64,000 nt of DNA from Marinomonas algicola (GCF_014805825.1 NZ_CP061941.1:1736001-1800000); one strand, 5' to 3'. Shown: positions 19,960-28,892, counted from the first letter of the stretch. A program made the numbers and translations. Notes: a model not told the origin generated them from the letters alone.

Positions 19960-22900
19960 TTGGCGGACAATGGCGAAACCATCATCATTGACATCGATTC
20001 CATTGTGGACACAGACGGCGCGTTTGAAGCGATAGCGGAAGACAGCAACGCCAATCAAGTGACGACCGTGATTAACGACCAAACCGGAACCGATAATCCT
20101 CCGGGCACAGAAGATACTGTGTTGGTGAGCTTAACCGGCCCAGGTTCGGTGGTTGAAGGTGAAACCACAACCGATTACACCGTGTCCTTGGACACCGCGG
20201 TACCGGCTGGCAAGTCTGTGACCGTGAACTTAAGCTACACAGGCACCGCAACCGACGGCACCGATTACACCGGTCAAACCAGTGTGGTGGTAACGGGGCC
20301 AGCGAGCACGGCGACCTTTACGTTAGCGACCTTAGACGATGCGTTGGCGGACAATGGCGAAACCATCATCATTGACATCGATTCCATTGTGGACACAGAC
20401 GGCGCGTTTGAAGCGATAGCGGAAGACACCAACGCCAATCAAGTGACGACCGTGATTAACGACCAAACCGGAACCGATAATCCTCCGGGCACAGAAGATA
20501 CTGTGTTGGTGAGCTTAACCGGCCCAGGTACGGTGGTTGAAGGAGAAACCACAACCGATTACACCGTGTCCTTGGACACCGCGGTACCGGCTGGCAAGTC
20601 TGTGACCGTGAACTTAAGCTACACAGGCACCGCAACCGACGGCACCGATTACACCGGTCAAACCAGTGTGGTGGTAACGGGGCCAGCGAGCACCGCGACC
20701 TTTACGTTAGCGACCTTAGACGATGCGTTGGCGGACAATGGTGAAACCATCATCATTAACATCGATTCCATCGTGGACACAGACGGTGCATTTGAAGCGA
20801 TAGCGGAAGACAGCAACGCCAATCAAGTGACGACCGTGATTAACGACCAAACCGGAACCGATAATCCTCCGGGCACAGAAGATACTGTGTTGGTGAGCTT
20901 AACCGGCCCAGGTTCGGTGGTTGAAGGTGAAACCACAACCGATTACACCGTGTCCTTGGACACCGCGGTACCGGCTGGCAAGTCTGTGACCGTGAACTTA
21001 AGCTACACAGGCACCGCAACCGACGGCACCGATTACGATGGTCAAACCAGTGTGGTGGTAACGGGGCCAGCGAGCACGGCGACCTTTACGTTAGCGACCT
21101 TAGACGATGCGTTGGCGGACAATGGTGAAACCATCATCATTGACATCGAATCCATCGTGGACACAGACGGTGCATTTGAAGCGATAGCGGAAGACACCAA
21201 CGCCAATCAAGTTATCACCACAATTACTGACAACGACACTCCGGCTACTATCGAAGACAGTTCTGGTGTTGTATCAGAAGAGGGTCTTAATGGAGGTATT
21301 CAGGACTCGACTGCGCTTTCTGGCTTCACTGACACATCAGATTCTAATCAAGTTCAGGGATCGTTAGCGTTAACAGCCTCTAATACGTCTGCTCTTGTTG
21401 GCGAAATCGTATTAGGCAGTTTACCTGCTGGCCTTTTATCTGGGGGTGAACCTGTTATTTGGGCTTATGATGATTCTACAGGTACGGACAATGCGGCGAT
21501 TGCAATTGGTTCGTTGGCTGATGGTACCGAAGTTGTTCGTATCACACTAAATAATGGTGATACATCAGTAAATGCTGATGGGCAGACACCACAAGCAAAT
21601 GTAGGTTATCTTGTTAGCCTAAGTAAACCGTTAGACCATTCAGATACAGCAGGCGAAGATACGTTTGGTTTTGGCTTCGATGTGAGTATTTCTGATGGCG
21701 TTAACCCTAGTGATACAGCTTCTATATCCATAACGGTTGAAGATGATGCGCCTGTTATTAATACTTCGGCAATTAATAATCCTGCTGTTGATATTATTAT
21801 TAGTGAAACCAGTGTTACTAATTTTAAAGCCGGTTTTGAAAATCATTCCGATGGTAATAATGTTAAGTATTATGAAGTGGATAATGCTGATGATTATAAA
21901 GACAAAATCAGCTGGGGAACGACTGATTCGTCTAAAGCATCTTCTTATACTTTTGTAGATAATAGTGCGATTCGTTCTGGTGACAATGACCTGCTTGATC
22001 AGACATTCTTGTTAGGAACGTTTAGCCATAATAATTTCCCTATCAATAATGACCCCATAGACTCAGTATTTCTAAAGCTTGAGTTTGATGTAGTGATTGA
22101 TGGTGTGACTGAAACGATCGAACATTCGATAAAATTAAACCACACAGAAACGAGTAATAATGGTGATGCTGAAGCAAATCGCGATATTGTCACCATAGAA
22201 GATGCGACACTAATTAAGACTATTACAGTCGGTGGGCGTAGTTTCGAGCTTGTTATTGAGGGCTTTAAAGATGCTAACGGCAATCTTGTTAACGAAATAA
22301 GAACCTATGAGAATCAAAGTAACCCATTTGAGTTATTTGCTACTGTTAAATCAACAGATGATCTCCCTGTAACTACGGGTAGTGTGAAAGAAAATATTGA
22401 CTATCTTGTTGGTGCGGATGGTTCTGATACTGGTGTTGTCTGGGAGGGCGGTACTCTCGTTAATGGAGAGTATGTTATTGAAACAGATAATGGCATCTTC
22501 GTAGGTAAACCAGATGGTACTTATACCTTCACCCCAAGTAGAGAAGCCAGAAGTGAACTTGACGTTGGTGATTCTAAAGTAGTTACTCAGAACTTTAGTG
22601 TTACCGACAACGATGGTGATACGGCTAGCAGTAGTGTAACCATTACCTTAAACGGTGTTGCGAATGTAATTGCTCCTCTCGTTGCGGATATCATGACAGG
22701 TACAGAGGATGTGTTAACAGATGTCGCGGCTATCAATGGTGTGCTTGCCAATGATGGTGATAATTCTCTGACCGTTTCTAGTTTCAAAGTAGCTGGCCAG
22801 TCTGCGTTATCTGGGGAATCAATTACTATAGATGAAGGGATTTTAACCATTCAATCAGATGGTTCTTATAGTTTCACACCGACAGATAACTGGGCTGGGC

Positions 22901-25299
22901 CTGTTCCTGAAATTACCTATGTTACTAACAAAGGTACTAGCTCTACTCTTAATATATCTATTGAAGCGGTTGCCGATACTCCTTTGTTAGCGGTCGAGAC
23001 ACAAATAGATGTACAGAAAGAGCAAGTGATCAATATTAGTAATGTGACGAGCGATGATAACGGCTTTACCGTTACGGCTTTTGGTTCATCTGGAGATGAA
23101 ACAACGGTTAGCACTCATTCCAACCCAAATGGTTTTGGCGTTAAGGGTGAGAACCTCAGACCTGATGGTACAAGTAATGGTGATAATTCTGAAATTGGAG
23201 GTTCAGAAACGCTAGTAGTTACCTTTGAAAATGTCGTTTCTTCTGTTGATGTCGCTTTTTCATGGAAACATTCTAATTCTTCAAACTTTAGTTCTGACGG
23301 TGAAACGGCTGAATATACTTTCTATAACGGAAATGCTGTTGTCGGAACTGGAACGAGTGTTGGAGGCAGTGATGGTGTTGACCCTGCTGTTGAGTTGAAA
23401 CCTGACACTGGTGCTGAATTCGATAAAATTGTCTTTAGTGCGCCTCGTGCTGGTGATGACTATCTTATCAATTCCATTACCTTCGATAAAATGGAAAGTG
23501 AGGTTGTTACGGGATCGATTATCGTAGATGAAGAGTCATCTATTAAAATTGATATTACATCCAGTTTAACGGACACAGATGACTCTGAAACGCTAACCGT
23601 CGTATTGGAAGATATTCCGGCTGGTTTTACTCTTACAGACGGCAGTAATACATTTACAGCAGATACTACTACAACAAGTGTTGATATTACCGATTGGGCG
23701 ATGAGTGATTTATCGTTACAAACCATTGATATTGATAATACGACTTCCTATACGTTGAATGTTGTCGCATCATCAACTGAATCATCAAACAATGTTTCAA
23801 GTTCTACTGAATTGCCAATCGAGATTACTGTTAATGCAATGCCTGATAATAATGGGGTTGTTGAAGGTGTCTTGGTAGACGGTATAGTTGAAGGTGTGGT
23901 GTATGTTACGTCTTCTGGCTTAAGCGGATTAACGGATGAAAATGGCGCTTTCGAATATCGAGAAGGGGACTCAGTAACTTTTAAAGTCGGTAATGTTGTG
24001 CTTGGAAGTGCTAATGCGGATGACCTTTCCAAGGGCAATGTCTTCTTACAAGATATTGCTGACGTATCGCGTTCTGATTTGAATAATGAGTACGTTGAAA
24101 ACATGGCGGTATTCTTACAATCATTAGATTCCGATGGTAATGCTGATAATGGCATTACCATATCAAATGCCGTTCATTTAGCATTTGAAAATTCTAACCT
24201 TGATTTACGAAGTGTCTCAGAAGATGAGCTTAAAGCAGTGCTTTTGAATGTAAGTGATACTTACATTGATGAAGCTGACGCTATGGCCCATGTTAAGAGT
24301 ATGTTACAGAAATACGGTAACCAGACAGAGTTTGATAACCATACTAATGATTCAATTGTTAAAGCCACGCTAGCGACATCTTTCATTAGTGGGTTACGCT
24401 ATGAAACTCAATCGGGTGAAAGTGGCGACATTAATGATGGTGTATTTACTTATGATTCGGCTGGTGATGATGTCATTACTCTCTTCATTGGTGAAACCAA
24501 AGTTGCTGAGTTTAATGCTAATAGCATTAGCTCAGATGGTCTTATTACTTTTGCTGGGGCGGCTTTCTTATTTACCCAAGAAGAGCTTGTACTCTTACTT
24601 GAGTCTGATGAGTTAGAAGCAACACTTGAAGAGATACTTCAAGCACGAGCTGTCTTTGAAGAGCTTGTTGAATCTGTTGAAGAAAGTGAAGTCTCTGAAG
24701 AAGATAAAGTCACTGTAGAAGGTGATGTCTCTGAAGAAGATAAAGTCTCTGAAGAAGATGAAGTCTCTGAAGAAGATAAAGTCTCTGAAGAAGATAAAGT
24801 CTCTGAAGAAGATAAAGTCTCTGAAGAAGATAAAGTCTCTGAAGAAGATAAAGTCTCTGAAGAAGATAAAGTCACTGAAGAGGATAACGTCACTGAAGAG
24901 GATAACGTCTCTGAAGAAGATGAAGTCTCAGAACAGGATTTCTTTATTCCTGAAAATAATGATGCTTTATTCTCTGAAGAAGATGAAACTACTGAGGAAG
25001 AGTCGTTATTTATAATGGGTGAAGATGAGCAAAGTAATCTTCTTCAGTTTAATAGCGAAGAGGAAGCCCTGGATGTCACAGAGCTCCTTGTAGGCGCTGA
25101 AGATGAACCTTCTGATTCCGATGATCCTGATGCAATTAAAGCGTTCCTAGAAACTCATGTTACAGCAAGTGAAGGAGAAGTTCAGGTAGATGGAGAGCCT
25201 GTTGCTAAAGACTCTTCTGAGTTTGCCACAGGTGATACCGGAGGTTCAGTCACTGTCATCTTTAATGACCAATCTCACGATATAAATCCGGATGGATAA
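19960..25299 (+). CDS. Adhesin, C-terminal open segment
   Basis: This segment holds the last three and a half repeats and the unique C-terminal third. Distinct modules follow the repeats: a T1SS-143/VCBS-like stretch (EDSSGVVSEEGLNGG, ISITVEDDAP), a VCBS-like segment with DGTYTFTP, a cadherin-like DGSYSFTP block, DITSSLTDTDDSE, then a domain of the kind seen in bacterial lipoproteins (SGLSGLTDENGAFEYREGD, FLQSLDSDGNADNGI). The VSEEDK acidic repeat follows, and the last 90 residues (LDVTELLVGAEDE, AIKAFLETHV, VTVIFNDQSHDI) resemble a type I secretion target domain. No GGxGxD RTX nonapeptides are visible. A terminator follows. The apparent start codon is internal. Confidence 0.8.
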   Translation: MADNGETIIIDIDSIVDTDGAFEAIAEDSNANQVTTVINDQTGTDNPPGTEDTVLVSLTGPGSVVEGETTTDYTVSLDTAVPAGKSVTVNLSYTGTATDGTDYTGQTSVVVTGPASTATFTLATLDDALADNGETIIIDIDSIVDTDGAFEAIAEDTNANQVTTVINDQTGTDNPPGTEDTVLVSLTGPGTVVEGETTTDYTVSLDTAVPAGKSVTVNLSYTGTATDGTDYTGQTSVVVTGPASTATFTLATLDDALADNGETIIINIDSIVDTDGAFEAIAEDSNANQVTTVINDQTGTDNPPGTEDTVLVSLTGPGSVVEGETTTDYTVSLDTAVPAGKSVTVNLSYTGTATDGTDYDGQTSVVVTGPASTATFTLATLDDALADNGETIIIDIESIVDTDGAFEAIAEDTNANQVITTITDNDTPATIEDSSGVVSEEGLNGGIQDSTALSGFTDTSDSNQVQGSLALTASNTSALVGEIVLGSLPAGLLSGGEPVIWAYDDSTGTDNAAIAIGSLADGTEVVRITLNNGDTSVNADGQTPQANVGYLVSLSKPLDHSDTAGEDTFGFGFDVSISDGVNPSDTASISITVEDDAPVINTSAINNPAVDIIISETSVTNFKAGFENHSDGNNVKYYEVDNADDYKDKISWGTTDSSKASSYTFVDNSAIRSGDNDLLDQTFLLGTFSHNNFPINNDPIDSVFLKLEFDVVIDGVTETIEHSIKLNHTETSNNGDAEANRDIVTIEDATLIKTITVGGRSFELVIEGFKDANGNLVNEIRTYENQSNPFELFATVKSTDDLPVTTGSVKENIDYLVGADGSDTGVVWEGGTLVNGEYVIETDNGIFVGKPDGTYTFTPSREARSELDVGDSKVVTQNFSVTDNDGDTASSSVTITLNGVANVIAPLVADIMTGTEDVLTDVAAINGVLANDGDNSLTVSSFKVAGQSALSGESITIDEGILTIQSDGSYSFTPTDNWAGPVPEITYVTNKGTSSTLNISIEAVADTPLLAVETQIDVQKEQVINISNVTSDDNGFTVTAFGSSGDETTVSTHSNPNGFGVKGENLRPDGTSNGDNSEIGGSETLVVTFENVVSSVDVAFSWKHSNSSNFSSDGETAEYTFYNGNAVVGTGTSVGGSDGVDPAVELKPDTGAEFDKIVFSAPRAGDDYLINSITFDKMESEVVTGSIIVDEESSIKIDITSSLTDTDDSETLTVVLEDIPAGFTLTDGSNTFTADTTTTSVDITDWAMSDLSLQTIDIDNTTSYTLNVVASSTESSNNVSSSTELPIEITVNAMPDNNGVVEGVLVDGIVEGVVYVTSSGLSGLTDENGAFEYREGDSVTFKVGNVVLGSANADDLSKGNVFLQDIADVSRSDLNNEYVENMAVFLQSLDSDGNADNGITISNAVHLAFENSNLDLRSVSEDELKAVLLNVSDTYIDEADAMAHVKSMLQKYGNQTEFDNHTNDSIVKATLATSFISGLRYETQSGESGDINDGVFTYDSAGDDVITLFIGETKVAEFNANSISSDGLITFAGAAFLFTQEELVLLLESDELEATLEEILQARAVFEELVESVEESEVSEEDKVTVEGDVSEEDKVSEEDEVSEEDKVSEEDKVSEEDKVSEEDKVSEEDKVSEEDKVTEEDNVTEEDNVSEEDEVSEQDFFIPENNDALFSEEDETTEEESLFIMGEDEQSNLLQFNSEEEALDVTELLVGAEDEPSDSDDPDAIKAFLETHVTASEGEVQVDGEPVAKDSSEFATGDTGGSVTVIFNDQSHDINPDG
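24691..24939 (+). repeat. 18-bp tandem repeat encoding VSEEDK
   Basis: About 14 units of GTCTCTGAAGAAGATAAA, encoding VSEEDK with variants VTEEDN, VSEEDE, VTVEGD and a final VSEQD. The result is a strongly acidic, low-complexity spacer just before the secretion signal of the adhesin. Confidence 0.93.
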
Positions 25300-25319
25300 A
25301 TACAGGCTTTTATAAGTCA

Positions 25320-25347
25320 AAGACCCGCTTAGGCGGGTCTTTTTTTA
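25320..25347 (+). terminator. Terminator after the adhesin
   Basis: AGACCCGC, loop TTAG, GCGGGTCT and seven T form a strong rho-independent terminator 20 bases after the adhesin stop codon. Confidence 0.93.
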
Positions 25348-25460
25348 GGTGAATTCATAAAAACACCCTTGTTTTGTAGGTAATTCACTCGTCTTTTAGT
25401 AAACTCGATGTTAATAAAATAGAACTAAAACAAATATATGTGATTGGGATTAAATGCATT

Positions 25461-26072
25461 ATGGTTAGTCGACCATCTCTTGAAACCGCTCAAGCTTCAG
25501 AACCAGACCGCTTTGTTGAGCCTTTGGAGTTAGGGAAAAGAGTTAAAGAAATTCGTTTAACGAAAGGCTGGACTCTTGAAGAGGTTAGCAAAAGAACTGG
25601 GATAGCTCGTTCAACGTTATCAAAGATTGAAAACGATCAAGTCTCACCTAGCTTTACTATTGTGCAAAAGCTGATTAATGGTTTAGAAATGGATTTACCA
25701 CAGCTTTTTGTTGAAACCAGCGAGCATTCTATTTCAGGTCGTAGGGATGTAACTAAAAAAGGTAAAGGGGTGCCTCATCCAACGATTACTTATGAGCATG
25801 AATTATTGAATTCAAGCATAAGTAGAAAAAAGATGGTACCTTTCAAAACCATTATTCGAGCCCGCTCGTTTTCTGAATTTAAAGAATGGGTGAGGCATGA
25901 TGGAGAAGAATTTTTATTGGTACTTTCCGGTAGTGTGAGTTTTTTCTCCGAATTCTATGAACCAATTGAATTACATGAAGGCGATAGTGTGTATTATGAT
26001 GCAGCAATGGGGCATGCTGTTGTTTCAAGTTCAGTCAAAGACGCTGAAATACTGTGGGTTGTTGCACGCTAA
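25461..26072 (+). CDS. XRE-family transcriptional regulator with cupin domain
   Basis: A 203-residue regulator. An XRE-type helix-turn-helix occupies about residues 20-80 (LGKRVKEIRLTKGWTLEEVS, RTGIARSTLSKIENDQVSPSF), and a cupin sensor domain the C-terminal half (GEEFLLVLSGSVSFFSEF, LHEGDSVYYDAAMGHAVV). Proteins of this build commonly sense a small metabolite and regulate adjacent catabolic or transport genes. An upstream in-frame GTG seven codons earlier is possible; the ATG is chosen because the protein then starts in the usual place, although neither has a strong ribosome binding site. The DAHP synthase gene follows 31 bases later, so it may be a target. Confidence 0.88.
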   Translation: MVSRPSLETAQASEPDRFVEPLELGKRVKEIRLTKGWTLEEVSKRTGIARSTLSKIENDQVSPSFTIVQKLINGLEMDLPQLFVETSEHSISGRRDVTKKGKGVPHPTITYEHELLNSSISRKKMVPFKTIIRARSFSEFKEWVRHDGEEFLLVLSGSVSFFSEFYEPIELHEGDSVYYDAAMGHAVVSSSVKDAEILWVVAR

Positions 26073-26103
26073 AATTAATAAATAGAGAGGTAGTAAACAG
26101 GTT

Positions 26104-27450
26104 ATGAAAATGTGGGATATAGCAAGTTGGAGAAATAAAGAAGCGTTACAGCAGCCAAATTATCCAGATATGGAAAAACTGCGTCAAGTCGAGAAAATGC
26201 TGTCGGATGTTCCTCCTCTTGTTTTTGCTGGTGAAGCGCGTCAATTAAAAACAGCGTTGGCATCTGTCTCAAAAGGCGAATCATTTTTATTACAAGGTGG
26301 TGATTGCGCAGAAAGTTTTGCCGAATTTCATGCTAATAACATACGAGATACTTTTAAAGTTATGTTGCAGATGGCCGCCGTGCTTACTTATGCTGGTAAA
26401 TGCCCAATTGTTAAGGTTGGACGCATGGCCGGTCAGTTTGCCAAACCTCGATCGGCCGATACTGAAGTGATTGATGGTATTGAATTGCCAAGTTATCGTG
26501 GCGATATTATCAACGGAATCGATTTTACAAAAGAAGCACGCATTCCAGATCCAGAAAGATTAATGCAGGTGTATAACCAAAGTGCTGCTACTATGAATTT
26601 ACTTAGGGCATTCTCACAAGGAGGCTTTGCTGATTTGCATCAAGTTCATAGATGGAACCTTGATTTTATTGCTAACAGCCCTGCCGGTGAACGCTATGAA
26701 GATATTGCCGCTAAAATTGATGATGCGCTGCAGTTTATGGACGCTTGTGGAGTCGGTGCAGGAGCCAATCAATTAAAAGAAACTGAATTTTATACTTCAC
26801 ACGAAGCATTGCTACTGCCCTATGAGCAAAGTCTGACTCGTCAAGATAGCTTAACAGGCGATTGGTATGACTGTTCTGCGCATATGTTATGGATTGGCGA
26901 TCGTACCCGTCAATTAGACGGTGCGCATGTCGAGTTTTTGCGAGGCGTGAAAAACCCAATAGGCGTGAAAGCAGGGCCTAGTATGGATCCTGAAGACTTG
27001 TTACGGTTAGCCGATACATTAAACCCTGAAAATGAACCTGGGCGTTTAAATATCATTGTTCGTATGGGGGCGGATAAAGTTGCAGAAGGAATGCCTAAGC
27101 TTATACAAGCGGTTAAGAGAGAAGGGAAAAATGTTGTATGGAGCAGTGATCCTATGCACGGCAATACCATAAAAGCGTCAACTGGCTATAAAACCAGAAG
27201 TGTGAGTAGTGTGTTGCGAGAAGTAGAGCAGTTCTTTCAAGTTCATAAAGCTGAAGGTACTTATGCTGGCGGAGTGCACTTTGAAATGACCGGTCAAAAT
27301 GTGACTGAGTGCGTAGGTGGGGCATTTAAGGTTACTGAAGATGATTTGGCAAGTCGTTATCATACTCATTGTGACCCTCGGTTAAATGCGGATCAGTCCT
27401 TAGAATTGGCTTTTATGATCTCTGAGTCTTTAAAAAAAGCTAGGGCATAG
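26104..27450 (+). CDS. Class II 3-deoxy-7-phosphoheptulonate (DAHP) synthase
   Basis: Condenses phosphoenolpyruvate and erythrose 4-phosphate, the first step of the shikimate pathway. The 448-residue product is the plant-like class II type, shown by FLLQGGDCAESFAEF, GRMAGQFAKPRSAD, WSSDPMHGNT and HFEMTGQNVTECVGG, which contain the metal-binding Cys and His and substrate-binding Arg/Lys. The ATG is preceded by AGAGAGGTAG. It follows the XRE-cupin gene closely and ends at a bidirectional terminator facing the bacterioferritin genes. Class II enzymes in bacteria serve either primary aromatic synthesis or secondary metabolism; no secondary-metabolite genes are nearby, so the former is likelier. 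Confidence 0.95.
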   Translation: MKMWDIASWRNKEALQQPNYPDMEKLRQVEKMLSDVPPLVFAGEARQLKTALASVSKGESFLLQGGDCAESFAEFHANNIRDTFKVMLQMAAVLTYAGKCPIVKVGRMAGQFAKPRSADTEVIDGIELPSYRGDIINGIDFTKEARIPDPERLMQVYNQSAATMNLLRAFSQGGFADLHQVHRWNLDFIANSPAGERYEDIAAKIDDALQFMDACGVGAGANQLKETEFYTSHEALLLPYEQSLTRQDSLTGDWYDCSAHMLWIGDRTRQLDGAHVEFLRGVKNPIGVKAGPSMDPEDLLRLADTLNPENEPGRLNIIVRMGADKVAEGMPKLIQAVKREGKNVVWSSDPMHGNTIKASTGYKTRSVSSVLREVEQFFQVHKAEGTYAGGVHFEMTGQNVTECVGGAFKVTEDDLASRYHTHCDPRLNADQSLELAFMISESLKKARA

Positions 27451-27480
27451 CGCACTGGTTTTACGTGATGTTTTAGACAT

Positions 27481-27519
27481 AAAAAACTCTCTTGAGTCTT
27501 TACTTAAGAGAGTTTTTTT
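27481..27519. terminator. Bidirectional terminator between DAHP synthase and bfr
   Basis: A 13-bp stem (AAAAAACTCTCTT and its complement) with a 12-base loop has A-rich and T-rich outer flanks and so serves both converging genes. Confidence 0.88.
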
Positions 27520-27540
27520 ATAGATGTTAAACAGGACTCA

Positions 27541-28008
27541 TTACATTTGAGATTGTAGGTAGTTTTCTAATCCTATCATTTTAATTAAACGAAGCTGCTG
27601 TTCTAGCCAGTAAGTGTGATCCACTTCCGTATCTTCAAGTAATTTCTCTAAGATTTCACGAGATTGGTAATCTTGCTCTTCCTCACAAATTTTAATGACT
27701 TTTTTGAGTTGTGCACCAACTTCGTATTCGATACGTAAATCGCTTTCAATCATTTCTGTCACATTTGAGCCAATTGCTAAACCATTTCGTGTTACCATGT
27801 CTGGTATACCTTCCAAGAAAAGCATTCTTTCAATTAATAGCGCGGCATGGCCTTTTTCGTCTTCTACTTCATGGTCAATACGTTCGAAAAGTTTCGTTAA
27901 TCCCCAATCATCATACATACGAGAGTGAATAAAATATTGATCCATTGCGGCAAGCTCCATTGCCAGTAATGAATTTAATCCATCAATAACTCGTTGGTTA
28001 CCTTTCAT
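27541..28008 (-). CDS. bfr: Bacterioferritin subunit, ferroxidase type (no haem Met)
   Basis: A 155-residue bacterioferritin subunit, part of a 24-mer cage that stores iron. With E. coli numbering the di-iron ferroxidase ligands are present: Glu18, Glu51, His54, Glu94, and Glu128/His131 (equivalent to 127/130, after a one-residue insertion). The haem-ligating Met52 is replaced by Lys (DEKGH), so this subunit should oxidise iron but not bind haem. The ATG giving MKGNQRV is chosen because GGAG lies 6 bases before it; a GTG four codons earlier contains that same ribosome site. It lies 14 bases after the companion subunit gene. Confidence 0.95.
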   Translation of the reverse strand: MKGNQRVIDGLNSLLAMELAAMDQYFIHSRMYDDWGLTKLFERIDHEVEDEKGHAALLIERMLFLEGIPDMVTRNGLAIGSNVTEMIESDLRIEYEVGAQLKKVIKICEEEQDYQSREILEKLLEDTEVDHTYWLEQQLRLIKMIGLENYLQSQM

Positions 28009-28022
28009 ACTTTTCTCCACAT

Positions 28023-28487
28023 TTATAGTTTACTTTGTAAGTAATTTTCAATTCCTACCTGTCTAATCAAGTGCTGCTGCGCTTCAATCCAGTCTAAATA
28101 TTCTTCTTCAGATTCAAGTATTTCTTCAAGCATATCACGGCTTACATAATCTGATTGTTGTTCACATACCGAAATCGCTTCACGAAGGACAGTAAGTTGG
28201 TCAGTCTCGAAGTCTAAATCACACTGAAGCATTTCTTCAGTATGTTCACCAATTCGTAATCTGTCTAGGTGTTGAAGATTCGGTAAACCTTCAAGAAACA
28301 AAATGCGTTCTATAAGTTCATCGGATTGCTTCATGTCCTTGATAGACTTTTTATACGACTTGGAATTTAGCTCGTTAATCCCCCAGTTTTTGTACATACG
28401 AGCATGTAAAAAGAACTGATTAATTGAAGTAAGCTCAGCTGTTAGTACTTTATTCAGTATTTTTAATACTTGCGGATCACCTTTCAT
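28023..28487 (-). CDS. bfr: Bacterioferritin subunit, haem type (degenerate ferroxidase site)
   Basis: A 154-residue bacterioferritin starting MKGDPQVLKILNKVL, close to the E. coli Bfr pattern. It keeps the haem ligand Met52 (IKDMKQ), Glu18, Glu94 and Glu127, but three ferroxidase ligands are changed: Glu51 to Asp, His54 to Gln and His130 to Tyr. It is therefore likely to bind haem at subunit interfaces but to be poor at iron oxidation, complementing the adjacent subunit. This split matches known two-subunit bacterioferritins (for example BfrA/BfrB). AGGAGAAAG precedes the ATG. It diverges from bfd, across a Fur-regulated promoter region. Confidence 0.95.
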   Translation of the reverse strand: MKGDPQVLKILNKVLTAELTSINQFFLHARMYKNWGINELNSKSYKKSIKDMKQSDELIERILFLEGLPNLQHLDRLRIGEHTEEMLQCDLDFETDQLTVLREAISVCEQQSDYVSRDMLEEILESEEEYLDWIEAQQHLIRQVGIENYLQSKL

Positions 28488-28603
28488 AACTTTCTCCTAA
28501 GATGTATCAAGAAACGATATAGGATAAATAGCTGTATTTCAAAGACAAATAAGTGTTGGAGCGTTTTTTTTAAAGATATTGAAAAAAAAGGATTGAAATA
28601 TTA

Positions 28604-28644
28604 TATGATGAGAATTATTATCGCTATATATGATAATCATTATT
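28604..28644. promoter_or_regulatory. Double Fur box in the bfr-bfd intergenic region
   Basis: Two tandem 19-bp sequences match the Fur consensus GATAATGATAATCATTATC at about 15 and 14 positions respectively (TATGATGAGAATTATTATC and ATATATGATAATCATTATT), 22 bp apart. They lie 28-68 bases upstream of the bfd ATG, where iron-loaded Fur would repress bfd. This fits bfd being induced in iron starvation to mobilise iron from bacterioferritin. Confidence 0.75.
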
Positions 28645-28671
28645 AATTACACTATCATGTAGGCTATTAAA

Positions 28672-28872
28672 ATGTTCATTTGTATTTGTAATGCAGTTAC
28701 TGACAACCAGATTAAATGTGCACTGGATAAAGGTGCCAAAACCATGTCTGATCTACATAAATCGCTTTCTGTTGGAAGTTGCTGTGGTAAGTGTGTTCGA
28801 CCAGCTCGAGACATAATGAAGCAACATAAACTCAACAAAAAAATAGATTCTCTCTCATATAGAGTAGCTTAA
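28672..28872 (+). CDS. bfd: Bacterioferritin-associated ferredoxin Bfd
   Basis: A 66-residue [2Fe-2S] protein that passes electrons to bacterioferritin haem to release stored iron. The four cluster cysteines are at canonical positions: Cys4 and Cys6 (MFICIC) and Cys38 and Cys41 (GSCCGKC). It is transcribed divergently from the two bfr genes behind a double Fur box, exactly the expected arrangement. Confidence 0.95.
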   Translation: MFICICNAVTDNQIKCALDKGAKTMSDLHKSLSVGSCCGKCVRPARDIMKQHKLNKKIDSLSYRVA

Positions 28873-28892
28873 ATATCGGTAATTGTTTTACT

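Larger units (their letters stand above)
10171..21216 (+). repeat. 29 tandem 384-bp repeats in the adhesin
   Basis: Unit length is 384 bp (128 residues, from EDTVLVSLTGPG to NDQTGTDNPPGT). I count 29 copies by the recurring TTGGTGAGCTTAAC. Copies are nearly identical at DNA level, with a few alternating variants (TCGGTGGTT or TCGGTCGTC or ACGGTGGTT; GACAGC or GACACC; AGCACGGCG or AGCACCGCG) mixed between units, a sign of homogenisation by recombination. One linker, before the unit at about 17.43 kb, is 24 bp shorter with a different sequence (AESAQNQVTTVINETGTQ). The last unit (DYDGQTS, DIESIV) has diverged slightly. Confidence 0.95.
9016..25299 (+). pseudogene. Giant LapA/BapA-like repeat adhesin locus (interrupted by frameshifts in this sequence)
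   Basis: Reading through the small indels, this is one gene for an adhesin of about 5,430 residues. Order: N-terminal retention-type module (1-130), Pro/Thr linker (about 176-271), one Calx-beta-like domain (about 274-385), 29 tandem 128-residue Calx-beta-like repeats, a non-repetitive C-terminal third, an acidic VSEEDK repeat, and a terminal segment like a type I secretion signal. The N-terminus contains a di-alanine motif PAAG (118-121) after DPTLVQEA, as in LapG-cleaved adhesins, so it may be held in the outer membrane and released by proteolysis. The frame at the start equals the frame at the end, while the middle is shifted. About 20 indels in two tracts break it; these look like sequence errors, so the gene is probably intact in life. 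No type I transporter or lapD/lapG is in the window. Confidence 0.8.

Noticed and set aside
24639..24893. Antisense frame of the VSEEDK repeat
   Set aside because: Low-complexity complement of a coding repeat with no supporting signal.
21216..25299. RTX nonapeptide calcium repeats in the adhesin C-terminus
   Set aside because: No GGxGxDxLx series was found; the acidic repeat is VSEEDK-type instead.
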